A stretch of DNA of 64,000 nucleotides from Irpex lacteus (GCA_001986395.2 MQVO02000024.1:124001-188000), one strand, 5' to 3'; positions 24,106 to 36,364 are shown, counted from the stretch's first letter. The notes: generated by a model from the letters alone, not told the origin. Numbers and translations are program-made.

Positions 24106-24476
24106 CACGTCCATTGCCATTTGGGTTCCAGCCAATAAAATTACGGGATCTATGGGTTGTCCGCGTCGAATACAGGGACAAGGACGCATCATGATAGTAT
24201 CGTCTAAGCCGATATTCCATATCAGAGAGACCATTAATGCATGCGACGTGGACGTTGGTCACAAGTGTCGAAACAGATTGCATCATGGCATTGCACTATT
24301 TGCTCAAAAGCCTGAGTTAGACAATGGACATCCAGATAAGAAAGATAGTAACAGGTACCTGGGGTGTGGACATAATTGGCTTGAGGCTCTAAGACGTTGA
24401 AGTTGAAATCGAAGCTCGTCTTCATCTTGAATGATATACACCACATTATATTATGACACGGGAGCTCAGTGTGTAA
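24106..24476. other. intergenic, no gene seen
   Basis: The stretch between the coiled-coil gene and the second tRNA-Thr. Only short broken frames. Confidence 0.4.
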
Positions 24477-24563
24477 GCCCGCTTAGCTCAGTGGTAGAGC
24501 GCGCCACTTGTACTCATTTGTCGAGTGATGGTGAGGTCGGTTGTTCAATCCAGCCAGTGGGCA
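24477..24563 (+). tRNA. tRNA-Thr (anticodon TGT) with a 15-nt intron
   Basis: This is nearly identical to the gene at 19106 outside the intron. The acceptor stem GCCCGCT pairs with AGTGGGC, a compensatory change of one base pair against the other gene. Loop: CT-TGT-A, then a 15-nt intron, then A. D arm, anticodon stem CGCCA/TGGTG and T arm are the same. It reads ACA and probably other ACN codons. Confidence 0.93.
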
Positions 24564-27500
24564 TGCGGATATTCTTACTTTCCTTTTCACATGGCGCACT
24601 TTTTGCCGCCCAGAGCTCTGATTTTCTTAGCGCTCAGTGCCAGCGACTCAAAGTTCAAGTTCACCGGTTCGACTTAGTTCGACTTCGACTTCGACACTCC
24701 CTCGTACTACAAACTGTGTCCTTTGTATTTCGGATCTGCTGCTCACTAGTTTTAAATGAGTTTGCTGCTACTAATTGGTGTTACCATGTTTTGTTTAGTG
24801 CGGGCTACGCGTGCAGGATATTCTACGTATACACGCAGCCATCAAGGTATTGATTTATGAGGAGCGGCAGTATTCTCTAACTTTGATATATCCGCCAAGG
24901 ACGACGCCCATCTGAATTAAACGGCCCAAGCGAGAGGATTGTACTGAGGTGGCTACCGTTACTTGTGTCTTTTCGATGACTGTGTCTAATGCACGAGCTA
25001 GAAATTCGAATACATTATGATCCCTACTCTTTTGTGATTATTGTCACTGCTTCGGTGACTGAACTTGAACTGTCTAATATCTACTAGGTTTGCCTACTGT
25101 GGCATCATGCTCGTCACGCGATACATGATGGGACGCTGCCTGCTGTGTCAGAAGCGGACATGCACGACGTACAAGGCTTTCACGTTATGTACGTCCGTTT
25201 TACCTGTCCGTGTTAACGGCTGCCGCTTCGGTGGACATAGACAGATGGGGCCGCCGGACCTCAGAAGTATCAAAGAATGGCTCTCTGAGCGACATTTTTC
25301 GGTGAGCTACGTCCCTTTTGCGGAAGCTACACCTCGACAATCTAACGGTTAGTTGGTCAGCTTTTAAGGTTATCCGTTGATACACAGACAGGATAGGTGC
25401 CTGTCTGACCGGCCAACGCGCTTGTACAGCGGTGATATTTACAGATGCTGTCCTCAGGCGGGGGATGTCCGTGCAGTTCTTGTTGATACCGTTCGGCAGC
25501 TATACCAGCCTAGTTTGGGTGATATTCGTAAAGTGAGCCACAATATCAAGAAACGATGCGAAATTCTAAACAATACAGGTCGAACAACATGATATCGAGA
25601 AGGACGAAGCGGCACTGGGGATGCTAATTTGTAGCACCTGTGATCGGGGAATGGTACCGCCGAGGACCACATCTAATGGACCAAATACCAAAATAAACCG
25701 TCTTAATACGGCGACGTTATGGTAAATCTATGACCGGCTCTTTATGGGACATCTCACTGGCAGGAGCTGATAAAACGGTCCAGTTTGACGCAGACACCGC
25801 CGATTCGCTGGAGGGCAGCGCGATTTAACGTTGCATTAGCTCTTCCACCCAGCAAGTCGGAGAGAGAGGTAATTGGTGAGTGATTTATTGCCCTGATAGT
25901 GTTCAAGATATCCTCTCAGAGAACAAGCAGCAGATGAAACAACCAAGTTCGTCATGGAACTGTCTATCTCTCCGCGAGCTCTCGGCAGAATATGGAACAT
26001 CACTCGGCTTGCCACGCTCATCTAGAGATACGGCAGTATTCTCAATACTGTCATATCGCACAGCAATTGCATCCTACGGATGGCCATCTCGCCTGTACCC
26101 TAATTCTTGCTCGGCGATGTCGGTATGCATGTTGACTAGATTCGCAGCTGCGGACGATACATTGCCATGAATCACTTACGTCCTCTGACAGCACAGGTTT
26201 CATTGAAAGAAGGAAGAAGGAGCGGTATTCGACTGTGCGTGATAGGGCTCAGGAGCCGTGGGTGTAAGGCCGTGGAAGACGCAGTTCGAAATTGGGACCG
26301 ACGTCACGGTGGTTTGAGCAGATTAAGAATACTAGTTGCCTTCAAGTTGTTGGCAATTCTATGCGCATGTAAGTTTTATTATACTTTTGTTAGACTGGCA
26401 CATTCTGAAGAGCTATCATCGAATCTAGACTACTGATGCGCGTCACCTCGACGTCAACGAGCCGAGTCGTTACAGCGGATCCAAGTGTTACGTGCGGCCC
26501 AGACACAGTAGGCTTTTCTCTCTCGAGTTTAAACGCCATGAAGCCTCCCTGTCTGGCCGCCTTTCAAGAGCAAATTTATGCCTGTTGATCAAACGGACAT
26601 GAATCAGACGGGGGAAGTGTCATGGACAAGCCTGAGACGTTTACGTTTGCAAGGTGTAGGCAAGAAGAAGGGAACTTGATTAACCCACACAATTACTGAT
26701 GAGTTGACGTGGTATCGCTTATTTTCTCACATTAAACTCTCAATGACTCAAATTCAAAGAACCGCGCACTTATTGACGTCCATTCAATCGACCACACGAT
26801 TGTCGATGAAGCCCCGCCGGCTGTGCTTCTTTAATTCGCATAACAGGCCATATGGACTTGACCTCAGACCTGTTGTAAGACCGATGTATCTGACGGATTA
26901 GACAGCCCGAGGACCTTCTAACTCATGCGCCCATTGAAACGTTCAAACTGTATGCTCGAAATCTTCAAGATGATGATCGTGGTTTCCCGAGCGAGTGGCC
27001 GGGCTTCCTTTGTACTTGACCGGCAACTCTCTATGGGGGACGCCCTTACATACTCCGAACACTGCAATTTTTTACTGTCCAACTTTGACACTGCGGCTGT
27101 AACTAGGTGTCACCACGTTTTGTCTTAACGGGAATTTACCCGGTCGAACTCATCCGGTCGATTCAGTTTACGATTGACGATATCTGACACATATTTTTAG
27201 ACTCTTCCGGTGTACACGCTTCCAGGGCACCTACACAATGCGGTGGCATGAAGGTGCCGCCACCGACGAGCCCGAGCCACTCAGGTAGTGCCACACATTT
27301 CCACGTCCGCCGATTCAAGCGACAAAGTAGCCACTAGAAGTAGTAGCCATTTATTTATGGCCAAAATTGCGCCCGAAGTCGTTGGTTTGAGCGAACTCCG
27401 CGTTTTGTGCAGGCACTTCGGGGTGTAATACTCCGTTGTGCACAGACCTGGGGGTACAATCGGACATCAGTGGACACCGACTCCCGGGGTGGATCAAGTT

Positions 27501-27980
27501 CTCCCAGTCGGCTCGATCGTAGGCACACACTTGTGCCACATACATAAGTACATGAAGATAATATTGACGGTACTTGATGGGTTCTTTGCATCGTTGTTTG
27601 GAGTAGCATTCAGTGTTCATGCGATTGCTTCTGTCCGAAAAGGGCAACCGTACAAGTTCAACGAGCGCTGGTATGTAACGCGTTATGGTCACGATCATGT
27701 GATGTGACTAGCGCGATAAATAGGGGTCAGCGAGTCAGCCGGACGCGAAGCTGTTAACGTTCAAGGTCACGGTGTTACTGACAAGCTTACGGGTCAAGCA
27801 GGTTCATTAAACTCAGCTTGCCCTGCGTGTTTGTTCTGTAAACGAAACTAGTAAGTACAAACTTATCCATGTCAATATCGTTCTTCAGTGTTTGGCGACA
27901 TGCCACTCGCGAGTCGGTCTCCAATTTATACTGCATTACAGTAGTTTGTTTGGGTCACTAGCGACATTGGACCCCCGAAA
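24564..27980. other. gap of 3.4 kb without a supported gene
   Basis: Frames are short, overlap on both strands and end in frequent stops; none carries a domain I recognise. The stretch at 25080-25680 and the one at 26167-26436 have slightly protein-like composition and may be relics. No terminal repeats were found by eye. Confidence 0.4.
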
Positions 27981-29759
27981 ATGGCTCTTCAACACTCAAA
28001 GCTCTCTCAAATCACCGAGATTACCCTCGACCTGCACTTCGACAACTTGCAGTCTTTCTTTGTCCCAGTCGATCAAGTGGCGAATGCTCGAGCCGCTGTT
28101 ACAAACAGGCTCTCCTCAAAGAGATTCGGACCCGGATTCTACATTTCTGCGGTGCGGAATGTTCCAAAATCCAATACTCCCCAGCTGGGCCTCTACGTCC
28201 GTTCGGAAGAAGGGCTGCCAACGATATCAGTAAATTTCTCGTACGCCTGGCAAGCCATTTCCGGCCATACTTATCCGTGGTCACCCCCAACGAAACTGCA
28301 AACCGTGACTGGTGGTGGAGAGGGACGAGGTATTGCCTCTATCTTGCTAAGGGGGTCTCAGGCGTTCCAAGCCTTGGTGATAGGGGATAACAAAGGCATA
28401 TGTTGCATCAGTATGACATACGACATGAAGGACCTGGCTATGTCATCGTCTTCCCTTGACATTCTTCATTCGACTCTCGTCAGGCGCATGCAGGTCGATA
28501 CCTCTAAAATCAAGATCGTAGAGTTCATCGCAAACAAGCGTCGTGAAGCCAACGACGGCTCCCATGTGGTCGAGCCAAAGATCCTTTCTATCGTTACTAA
28601 AGCGGTTCTTGAAGCTGCTGGGTGCTCCTGGGACGAGTGTGAGCATTGGAATTTGTTTATATTATTCACGTAAAGTTGAATTTAGACTCTTTAACAGTTG
28701 TACAGAGAGGCATAGACGCATCCCTATGGTACCCTGTGAACGCTGGTAGCCTCCGCGCACAAGACCCTCTTGAGCGTTTTGACCACGATAGCGATGCCGA
28801 AGACGCAGTAGTAATTGCCTTGGACGAGGGTCCGGGCAACCCTGAACCCTCTGTACCAGGCGCAAGAGTGAATGAAATAAAGATGGAACCGGTCGATGAC
28901 CCGGTACGTACAGTTACGTCTGCTCATGGGATCCATATTCATGACATGCTCGATAAAGGACGAGATAAGAGTGACTCCATTGCCTGAGGACGAAGCGACA
29001 CAAGTCGCTGCCGAGGAGGAAGAGTCACCGGCCAAACTTCGCCTATTCCGTGCAAATCCTACAACGTAAGCCCTATGCGTTAATTTGTGTACTCAGGTGC
29101 TTACAGGAGTTTAATGAAGAATGGAAGCCGTCTTATACTGGGTCATCACTGGAAGAATCAGTTTCAAGCCCCTTCGCAAAGCCGCAAGAGGGGTGCCAGC
29201 AGACGCAGCCAGCCGGCATCGTCCTGCATCGGCATCTTGCAAGTCTGTCTACCGCATCGCTCGCATCGTAAGTCATCTTTGTTCACAGTACCCAGCGCCG
29301 TATTCATTGTGATCGACGATTGGCAGCTCGGTTTCAAGGCTCTTGAGACGATCGCGTTGACCTATTACGAGGCACAGCTCTCCAAGTCTGATACCAACGT
29401 TTTGGACGAGTTGTTCGGACCCATGGCCGCACAGTGAGTCCCTCCTCTCCTTAAGCTCACAATCGACGACCGACCCTTTTCGCAGGTATGTCGACCTCAA
29501 GAACCTCGCTCTCCTCGCAGTCGTCAAACGCTGGGACCAACTAAAGAATTCCCCAGCGTTAGCACAGAAGATGACGGAGATTACCAGTGGGAGGTTCCCT
29601 TCTGCCGGACAGGTAATGGCAGAGCTGTGGGCGAAGGTGTCCGCTGTGGCGGAGAAGGTGCCTACTGTTAGGGATCTCGAGCCCGAGGGTATATCACCCG
29701 CACGTATACGTGCGATGCGTAGAAGACTCGCACAGCCTCTAGTCGAAGGTTCCCCCTAG
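27981..29759 (+). CDS. unknown multi-exon protein
   Basis: I do not recognise the family. Exons can be joined with consistent phase: 27981-28638, 28710-28903, 28965-29066, one starting near 29107, then two more to the stop at 29759. The first 219 residues form a compact domain with mixed strands and helices (LSQITEITLDLHFDNLQSFF, FGPGFYISAVRNVPKS, IASILLRGSQAFQALVIGD, CCISMTYDMKDLAM). The middle is acidic and Pro-rich (DHDSDAEDAVVIALDEG; VAAEEEESPAKL). The C-terminal part is helical (FIVIDDWQLGFKALETIALT, VLDELFGPMAAQYVDLKNLAL) and ends in a basic RIRAMRRRLAQPLVEGSP. A nuclear adaptor is possible but is only inference. No catalytic signature seen. Confidence 0.65.
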
Positions 29760-29834
29760 ATGGACTCTTGAGCGCTGCAGCATGGGGTTTCCTGTTCACA
29801 TTTAGTCAACTGCTCAAGAGCGAGGGGGTATGGG

Positions 29835-30065
29835 TGTTACAATTGGATACAATATGTACGTGCTATATAGATATAGACATCAATCTACAGTAGATTTTGC
29901 AGATTTCCTATGCCGCCGTCGTTATGTTTCGAATGACCTGCTCCTGCTCTTCGCCGCCGGAGTCACCGTTACCAGCGACCTCTTCATCCACCTTCCGCCT
30001 TTTATAGTAGAAGGCTCAGACTTACTCTGCATAACCGCGTCTTCTCTCTCTCCGATATCTCTACT
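29835..30065 (-). pseudogene. broken copy of the KRI1 3' end
   Basis: This stretch repeats the end of KRI1 (about 30150-30345) in the same orientation, some 310 bp downstream of it. Matching blocks include TTGGATACAAT, the GACATCAATCTACA block around the stop codon, and the part encoding the VVMQ...SGPSSKKRKVDE-like stretch, which here reads AVMQSKSEPS and KRRKVDE in different frames. Frameshifts break the reading frame. The copied region covers the last 60 or so codons and the first bases beyond the stop. Confidence 0.8.
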
Positions 30066-30185
30066 AGATCTCGCTCTCATGAGTGCTGTGGTTTCGTGTT
30101 CATATTGTCTCGACTGCCAAAGGGCGAGGAGAAGGAGATATATAAGTTTTGGATACAATACGTACGTGTTATATAGATATGGACA

Positions 30186-32846
30186 TCAATCTACACTAGA
30201 CTTTGCAGATTTCTTATGCCGCCGCCGTTTATGTTTTGATTGACCTGCCTCCCCGCCATCACCGTCAGCAGCGACCACCTCAGCCTGCTCATCCACCTTC
30301 CGTTTCTTACTCGACGGCCCACTCTCATCCTGCATAACCACGTCTTGTCCCTCTCCCTCCCCATCACCTCCCCCAGAAGCAGCCTTCGCCCTCATCCTCT
30401 CCTTCTTCCCCTTCCTCTTCTTCACCTTCTCTCCCTCCCCTCCCTCCCCACCTCTCCCCCCACCCACACCCACACCACCCAAAGCAGCCTTCCGCTCCTG
30501 CAACGACGTCTTCAATTCCTTCAGCCTCTGACCCCGGTTAACGTCCCACTTCGGCGCGCCCTTCCGATAGGGCGCGAGCTTCTTGAGCCCGACGTATGAG
30601 TTGAGCTCTGCGTCTGTGGCGAGGAGGATGTCGACGGGGTCGAGGGCGAAGGTGTCGGGGGAGACTTTAGTGTATTTGAACCGGGTGGGTAGGTCTCCGA
30701 CCTAATATCAATGAGTGAGTGAATGAAGAGAGGGCTGTCGTGATGTGAAGAAGGACGAGGGGGCTTACCATGTCATTAAACTCAAGCCCATACACCTCAT
30801 CCATATACTCGTCCAACTTCCTCTTCCTCATCTCCTCCGTCCCATCCCACCCATCCTCCCCATCTCCCTCCTCACCACCCCTCCGCACCGCATCAGCGTC
30901 CATCTCGTCCAAATCCACCCCATCATCCTCCCTCTCATCCTTCTTTTTCTTCTTCTTCTTGTCTTTTTTGTTTTTACTCTTCTTAGCAGCCGCGATCTCC
31001 TCTTCTACCTCAGGCGCAATGTCACCAATGTCGATGTCGTCGTCCCAGGTTGGCTTTTCGGTGAGGTCTTCGTCGGAGGAGGGGGAGGGGGAGGCACCGT
31101 AGACTTTGGACATTTGTCGGTCGTGCGCGTCGGGGTCCCAGTCGCCTTCGAGGTCTAGTTCCTGCAACGCTATACCCCATCATACACACACATCAGCTCC
31201 CATTTCCCTCACTTCACTTCCCACACCACGCCGTCACATAATAGAGCCAAAACGTACCTTCATCCTCATTAACACCCCCCTCCTTCCCAATCCTCTCCAA
31301 CTTCTCCCTGATCTCCTTCATCTTCAACGCCTTCAGCCGCCTCACCTCCTCCTTCTTCTTGAGCTTTTCCTGCTCCTTGCGTTCCTTTCGTCGGTCGCGC
31401 ACTTCCTTTCGGTGGGTGTCTTCGCGACGGATGGTGGAGGCGATGTTGCGCGGGTATCGAGGGATTTCGGAAGCGTTTCTGTTGGATGGAGGTGGTGTTA
31501 GTATGATTTCGGTTGTGTGGGCTGATAGATGAAGGGAGAGCAAGGAGGGATGAGAGTGGTACGTACGGCTCTTCGAAACGGAAATTATACGAGCTCTCAA
31601 ATGCATCCACGACATCTTCAAACTCTGCATCCTCCTCAATATCATCCACCCCTTCTTCACCTTCACCATCCTCACTGCCACTTTCATCGTCCTCCGTCGC
31701 TCTCTGCTTCCCCTTTCCAGAGCCAGTGATCTCCTTGTACGTAGGAAGCCGTTTCGTAGAGCGGTCGATCCACCCTCGGTTGAGTATATAGCTATAATGA
31801 AATTATCAAGTCGTCAGTATGCGTTAAGTGTGAGTGTATGCGTAATTTTGAACGCACTTCATCAGAAACTCGTGGTCCTCCTCTTCCTTCTTCTTCCCCT
31901 TACCCTCTTTCTCCTTACTCTTCCTTTTCTTCTTCTTTCCCTTTCCCTCATCTTCATTCCCCTCTTCCTCCTTAACATCATCAAGCACCCCACCAGCACC
32001 AACCTCATCCTTCTCAACCCTAATCAACTCCCCCAAATTCTCCCCAACCTCCCTCTTCAAAAACTCCCTATACTCCTCCTCCTCCCTCTCGACTTCGTCC
32101 TTCGTCTTCTCCCTTGGCACCAGTAAGTCGTCTTCCTCCTCCTCATCGTCTTTGGAATTGGAGGCGACGGCGGTGTGGAAGGCGGCGATCGTCTCGCTGC
32201 GGAGGGCTTCTTGTTCTTTGACGTGCGTGAGCGGTTTGGGCGAGGGTGAGCGGGAGGTGGGGTTGAGGACGGATTGGAGGGCGTGTTGGCGGAGGGTGAG
32301 GGGTTTGTCCTGTACGAGTGGACGTGTAAGTGGGTTATTGGTGAGGTGTAGAAGGCACGCACCTTTGCTTTGCTAGAGCGACTTGTGAGCTTTAGATCTC
32401 CTGTCTTTTTGACCTCCTCTATATAGCTAGTTCGTCTTCATGCTGCACACGCACAAATAGATCCACAATACTTACCGTTGAATACATCCTTTCCCTGCTC
32501 GTATATCGACGGGTCTTTCTTCTTTATCCTGGCGAGCGTTCGGAGTATGGCAGCGTCCACGGCAGGTGTGAGCTCTTCACCGTCTTCGTCTTCCGACTCG
32601 GCATCCTCAGAGTCCTCCTCGCTGTCTTCATTTTCGTCGACGTCCGAGCCATACTTCTCCTTTACTGCATTGTAACAAGATTAATAGTAATTCATTGAGA
32701 TGCAGAGGCTACTAACACTTTGCAAGCTCCTCCCTTTCCTTTCGATATTCGAATGCCTTTGCATAATGTTCATTTATAGTAATCTGGTCAATGTCGTTTT
32801 CTGAATCCGAGTCCAGTAGGCCGTCGCCCTTCCTTTCTTGATTCAT
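30186..32846 (-). CDS. KRI1: KRI1 ribosome-biogenesis protein
   Basis: KRI1 is an essential nucleolar factor for 40S subunit assembly and 18S rRNA maturation in yeast, acting with KRR1. The gene has about eight exons from ATG 32846 to TGA 30186. It starts LLDSDSENDIDQITINEHYA, typical for the family, followed by KAFEYRKEREELAK and VKEKYG. The conserved core includes DVVDAFESSYNFRFEEP, then NASEIPRYPRNIASTIRRED and RRKERKEQEKLKKKEEVRRL. Next come ALQELDLEGDWDPDAHDRQM, YGLEFNDM, and the C-terminal module VGDLPTRFKYTKVSPDTFAL with ILLATDAELNSYVGLKKLAP. Acidic and lysine-rich low-complexity runs separate these, as usual. The C-terminus is basic. The start codon is only 104 bp from the edge of the large mobile element, so the promoter has been displaced or is partly supplied by the element. 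Confidence 0.93.
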
Positions 32847-32940
32847 GTTGACGCAGCAGGGGAGGTCAAAAGTTATGGGCGTCTCCAGAACATGTCTTCA
32901 AATCAATGTCGTACCGCAGCGGACCGAGATCTGAGCCTGA

Positions 32941-32950
32941 GAACAATGGG
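32941..32950 (+). repeat. 10-bp direct repeat at the left edge of the large element
   Basis: GAACAATGGG here is identical to 43483-43492 at the other edge. This is the size of target-site duplication expected for RNase-H-fold MULE-like elements (8-11 bp). Confidence 0.75.
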
Positions 32951-32961
32951 AGGGTGCGCGA

Positions 32962-33060
32962 AGTAACTTGGCGGACTTTGAATCAACAAACTTCATTAAC
33001 TTCGCCCAGCCAAGTTTGGACGCACAAACTTCCGTAACTTGGGCTTGCTGGGCTGCGTCT
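32962..33060 (+). repeat. left subterminal repeat cluster (AACTTGGC / CAAACTT)
   Basis: The block starting GTAACTTGGCGGACTT at 32963 is repeated almost exactly at 33212. AACTT-type motifs occur about seven times in 100 bp. They are likely transposase binding sites. Confidence 0.65.
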
Positions 33061-33204
33061 CCGGTTCCTCCCTCTAGTGTACACAAGCTAGTTAGTATTG
33101 TAACATGTATATAGTGAGGTCTACACAAATCCCCCATGTTTCTATGGCTGTGAGAAACTCGACTGACTGAGTAAAGGCGGCGACGTCGTCTCGGGGGGCG
33201 CTTG

Positions 33205-33250
33205 GGGTAACTTGGCGGACTTGGAATAACAAACTTGACAAACTTGAATC
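33205..33250 (+). repeat. second copy of the left-end motif
   Basis: GTAACTTGGCGGACTT followed by GGAATAACAAACTTGACAAA repeats the block at 32963 about 250 bp further in. It could be an internal binding site or the end of a nested copy. Confidence 0.6.
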
Positions 33251-33574
33251 GCGTCGCTGGTGCACTTCGCTGGTTTCGTGTCTCTGCCTTTGCTGTTAGT
33301 CACCCTGTGAGTGTTTCTATCCGTTTGTTGCGTATCCGGCCCTTGACACCGAAAGATTGACTACCAGGCCAAACACGCCGTGACAGGAGTGACACGACGT
33401 GAAGTGTGACAACCCGCCAACGCGTCGACGGTGCCCGCGCGGAAGTCTTGAGTGACGAGCTACGTGTCTCGCTACTTCTCTTTCATCGTCGAAGCTCAAA
33501 ATTGGTTCGCCTTGTGTTTTTGATAAAGTTCTTCTTCTACATCTCTGACACAGTCTTATGGCAGTCCGGCTACC

Positions 33575-35748
33575 ATGCCCGAGGGAGGAGTTCTTGCAGT
33601 CTTCGAGAGGCGAATGCTGCAGGCAAAAGCCCAGTATGAGAAGAAGAATCATCGCCCACTTAATGGTACGTAATCTATACTCGTACACAGGCTGTGTGAT
33701 TAATCTTACTTCACAGGTGTGATTCAACTTCATCCGTGCACGTTCACCATTGGCACAAAGCAGAAACCACACACAACAGCAGCAGTGGAATGCAGTCCAG
33801 ACTACTCACCGGAATTGGATGCCTGTCCAGACGATGAGGCTCTACCTTGGCAGTTTCCGAGTCCGATGGATCTACAGCGGTCAAAGGAGCGTGGCAAAAA
33901 TACTCCCTTTGCCTACCTTGTAAGACCACTCCGTGCGGGGCCGGTTAATGTTCAAGCCCGCGGAAAGATTCTCGCAGTATCTGCTGGTTATGTGAGTGCT
34001 TCTCTGGTTTTGTAGCTGCTACTTAGTAATTTTCATATCGTTCTAGCATGCAGCATTTATTATACATTCCTTGGAGGCCCACTGGGTTAAGGTCAGCGTT
34101 GAGGACTATGCTGCACTCCGCAAGAGAGATGTCAATGGACCTAACCCAAGCCGCAGTAAAGCTGCTCGCATGCGCTCCTACCTCCAGCTGCCGAAGTTCA
34201 TCGACCCGGACTCTCCTGATCCTGATCAGGACCGGAAGATAGTCATGATGATGGCAGTTGTGACAGACGAGTTCGCTTGGCTGCTTCTCGATTTCGATCG
34301 CCTGGCTCGTATTCATATCGTGACCCGCGGCTCCCACTGGACTAGCGAGGATCTTCAGCCGCACAATGCTGTAAGTCCTGTAACTTTAAATTCTTACAGG
34401 CTGTTATAATTGACAACACGTCCGTTTTCTGGAAGGTATGGGGACGTGTCTTTGATAGCAAGTATGGCCCCGACTGGTTCTATCAGCAACCCGCCGCTAT
34501 TGCTGCTCTCAAGGCATGGCGAGAGGAAGAGTTGAGAATGCACAACGAGCCACTGCCGCCTGATGAAGAAGACAAGAAGAAGAAGCAAACCTTTCTCTTC
34601 GTCGCGCTCACTTCGAACCAGTTGGTTTTCAATGGATTCGGTCAGCATACTGCGAACGACATTCTTCACCTCCTTGCAATTCACCCTCTCACTCCTACAT
34701 GGGTTCTTTGTGAAAGCGACTTGATGTTCGACTCCTTTGCTCAGCGTCTGCAGGACGTGAGCTCGGAATGGCATTCTGCAAAGTTCTTCAAGCGCGTGGC
34801 CTGTGACGTCAACTCGTCCAACCCCTTCGCTTACCAATACTGTATGGACGCAGCCTACAAGGCTACCTATGTGCAGGTCTACCGCAAAATAGAGGCTTGT
34901 GTCCGTGCGGATCTCTATCCCAAGTTAGAACTTCCTGGATTGCTGAATCCAGATCATACTATTGGTGAGCAGCTCGTATTATAGCAAACTAGAGCTCATG
35001 GCCTTTCTGAATCCTAGGTGCTCCCTACACCTCTCCGTATGGTGGAACAATCACCAAGCATATATTTGTTCCCGTGTGGATTTACGCTGCTGGCACTAAG
35101 GAATCTAAATGCTACTCAGTCATACAAGCACAGCTTCCTGAAGAGTGGGGTCTTTCTGATGTCATCACAAAGGTACAGTTCTTTCAGTCTACTATCATCA
35201 GAAGTTGAGGATATCTCTCCCAGTACCCTGCTGAGAAAGACTTCCGAGATGCGGGTAAAGCTTCCACTCTTGGAGCCATATCATTCCATGACAAGACTGT
35301 GAACATGGTTCATCTTGAGGTAGGTAAGAAGAAGAACAAAGTTGGAAGGCGCAAGATAGTGAGTATCTTTCGCTGTGCTGAAATCATCATACTTGAAAAT
35401 CTAACTCTAGCTCTCATCTATTTCAGGAGATCACAGGCAAGCGGGGCCGTAGGCGCAAAGAGATGACTGTCGCACAATTAGAGGCCCAGCGCAAGAAGAA
35501 AGCTCTACCAACCGGAGATCTATGTGCTAAACAGGCTCGAAGGGCGGCCCGTGCTGCTCAGACATCGAAGAGAGACCCTACCGAAAATCGTGTCACACGC
35601 TCTGCCAGCAAGCGCAAGGAGGTTTTATGTGAGTGGTTCTATACACGCACAACCATCGCCTACTAAGCTTTTACCAGTATCTTTGGATAGTAACTCTCCA
35701 ACAAAACGTGTTCGCACGCTTTCACTTTCTTTACTAGAAGACTTTTGA
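33575..35748 (+). CDS. unknown companion protein of the large transposon
   Basis: I do not recognise the family. From the ATG at 33575 the frame runs through about eight exons with 50-60 nt introns to the stop at 35748, roughly 620 residues. It starts MPEGGVLAVFERRMLQAKAQ. A globular core follows: LPWQFPSPMDLQRSKERGKN, GPVNVQARGKILAVSAGY, HAAFIIHSLEAHWVKVSVED, FAWLLLDFDRLARIHIVTRG, FYQQPAAIAALKAWREEEL and KKQTFLFVALTSNQLVFNGF. Near the end there are basic, NLS-like stretches (GRRKIEITGKRGRRRKEM) and a Ser/Arg tail. No zinc cluster, DDE triad or HxD dioxygenase motif is seen. It lies inside the element, opposed to the transposase gene, so an accessory role such as DNA binding is inferred. Confidence 0.6.
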
Positions 35749-35826
35749 AGATAGACAGCCTGAGACTGGATGTGATATTTCTTCGATATTAATGACATGT
35801 GGTGCAACATGACTCTATGGAGATTA

Positions 35827-36290
35827 TATATCAGAGCTTATAGCTTTCCCTGTCGAGTAAACACATCTGGTAAATCAGGCCCTCGCATCTATCGCTCAAA
35901 ATAGGCGCCGGTCGAACGACGAGGAGAGCCTGTACTCTTTGAATCTTATGTGAGGCATCAAAGGACAAATGGTATAGTGCTAAATAGATGTATAGACTTG
36001 ATATACCAGGGCTCATAGCTCTTTCTATGCAGCAACCACTTGCGGTAAATCATGCCCTCGCACCTACCGTTGAAAATAGGCACCGGGCGAACGGTGAGGA
36101 GAGCCTGTACTCTCTGAATCTTATGTGAGGCATCAAAGGACAAATGGTATAGTGCTAAATAGATGTATAGACTTGATATACCAGGGCTCATAGCTCTTTC
36201 TATGCAGCAACCACTTGCGGTAAATCATGCCCTCGCACCTATCGCTCAAAATAGGCGCCGGGCGAACGGTGAGGAGAAGACACTGTGCTC
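35827..36290 (+). repeat. 175-bp tandem satellite, about 2.7 copies
   Basis: Marker points recur at 35834, 36009 and 36184, exactly 175 bp apart. The second and third copies are nearly identical over their full length and the first is more diverged. Each unit contains AAATAGGCGCCGG or AAATAGGCACCGG and a block around TTATGTGAGGCATCAAAGG. It lies between the two opposed genes of the element, at their 3' ends. Confidence 0.9.
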
Positions 36291-36364
36291 CCTAGTTCTT
36301 CCAGACTTTATAAAACAGAAGTAGGAGACTGCATATGTCCTAACATGTGTGATATGTCACAGCT

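Noticed and set aside
33575..35748. Possibility that the transposon companion gene is a TET/JBP-type DNA-modifying dioxygenase, as found beside some fungal transposons
   Set aside because: No HxD...H metal motif or following Arg could be found in the translation.
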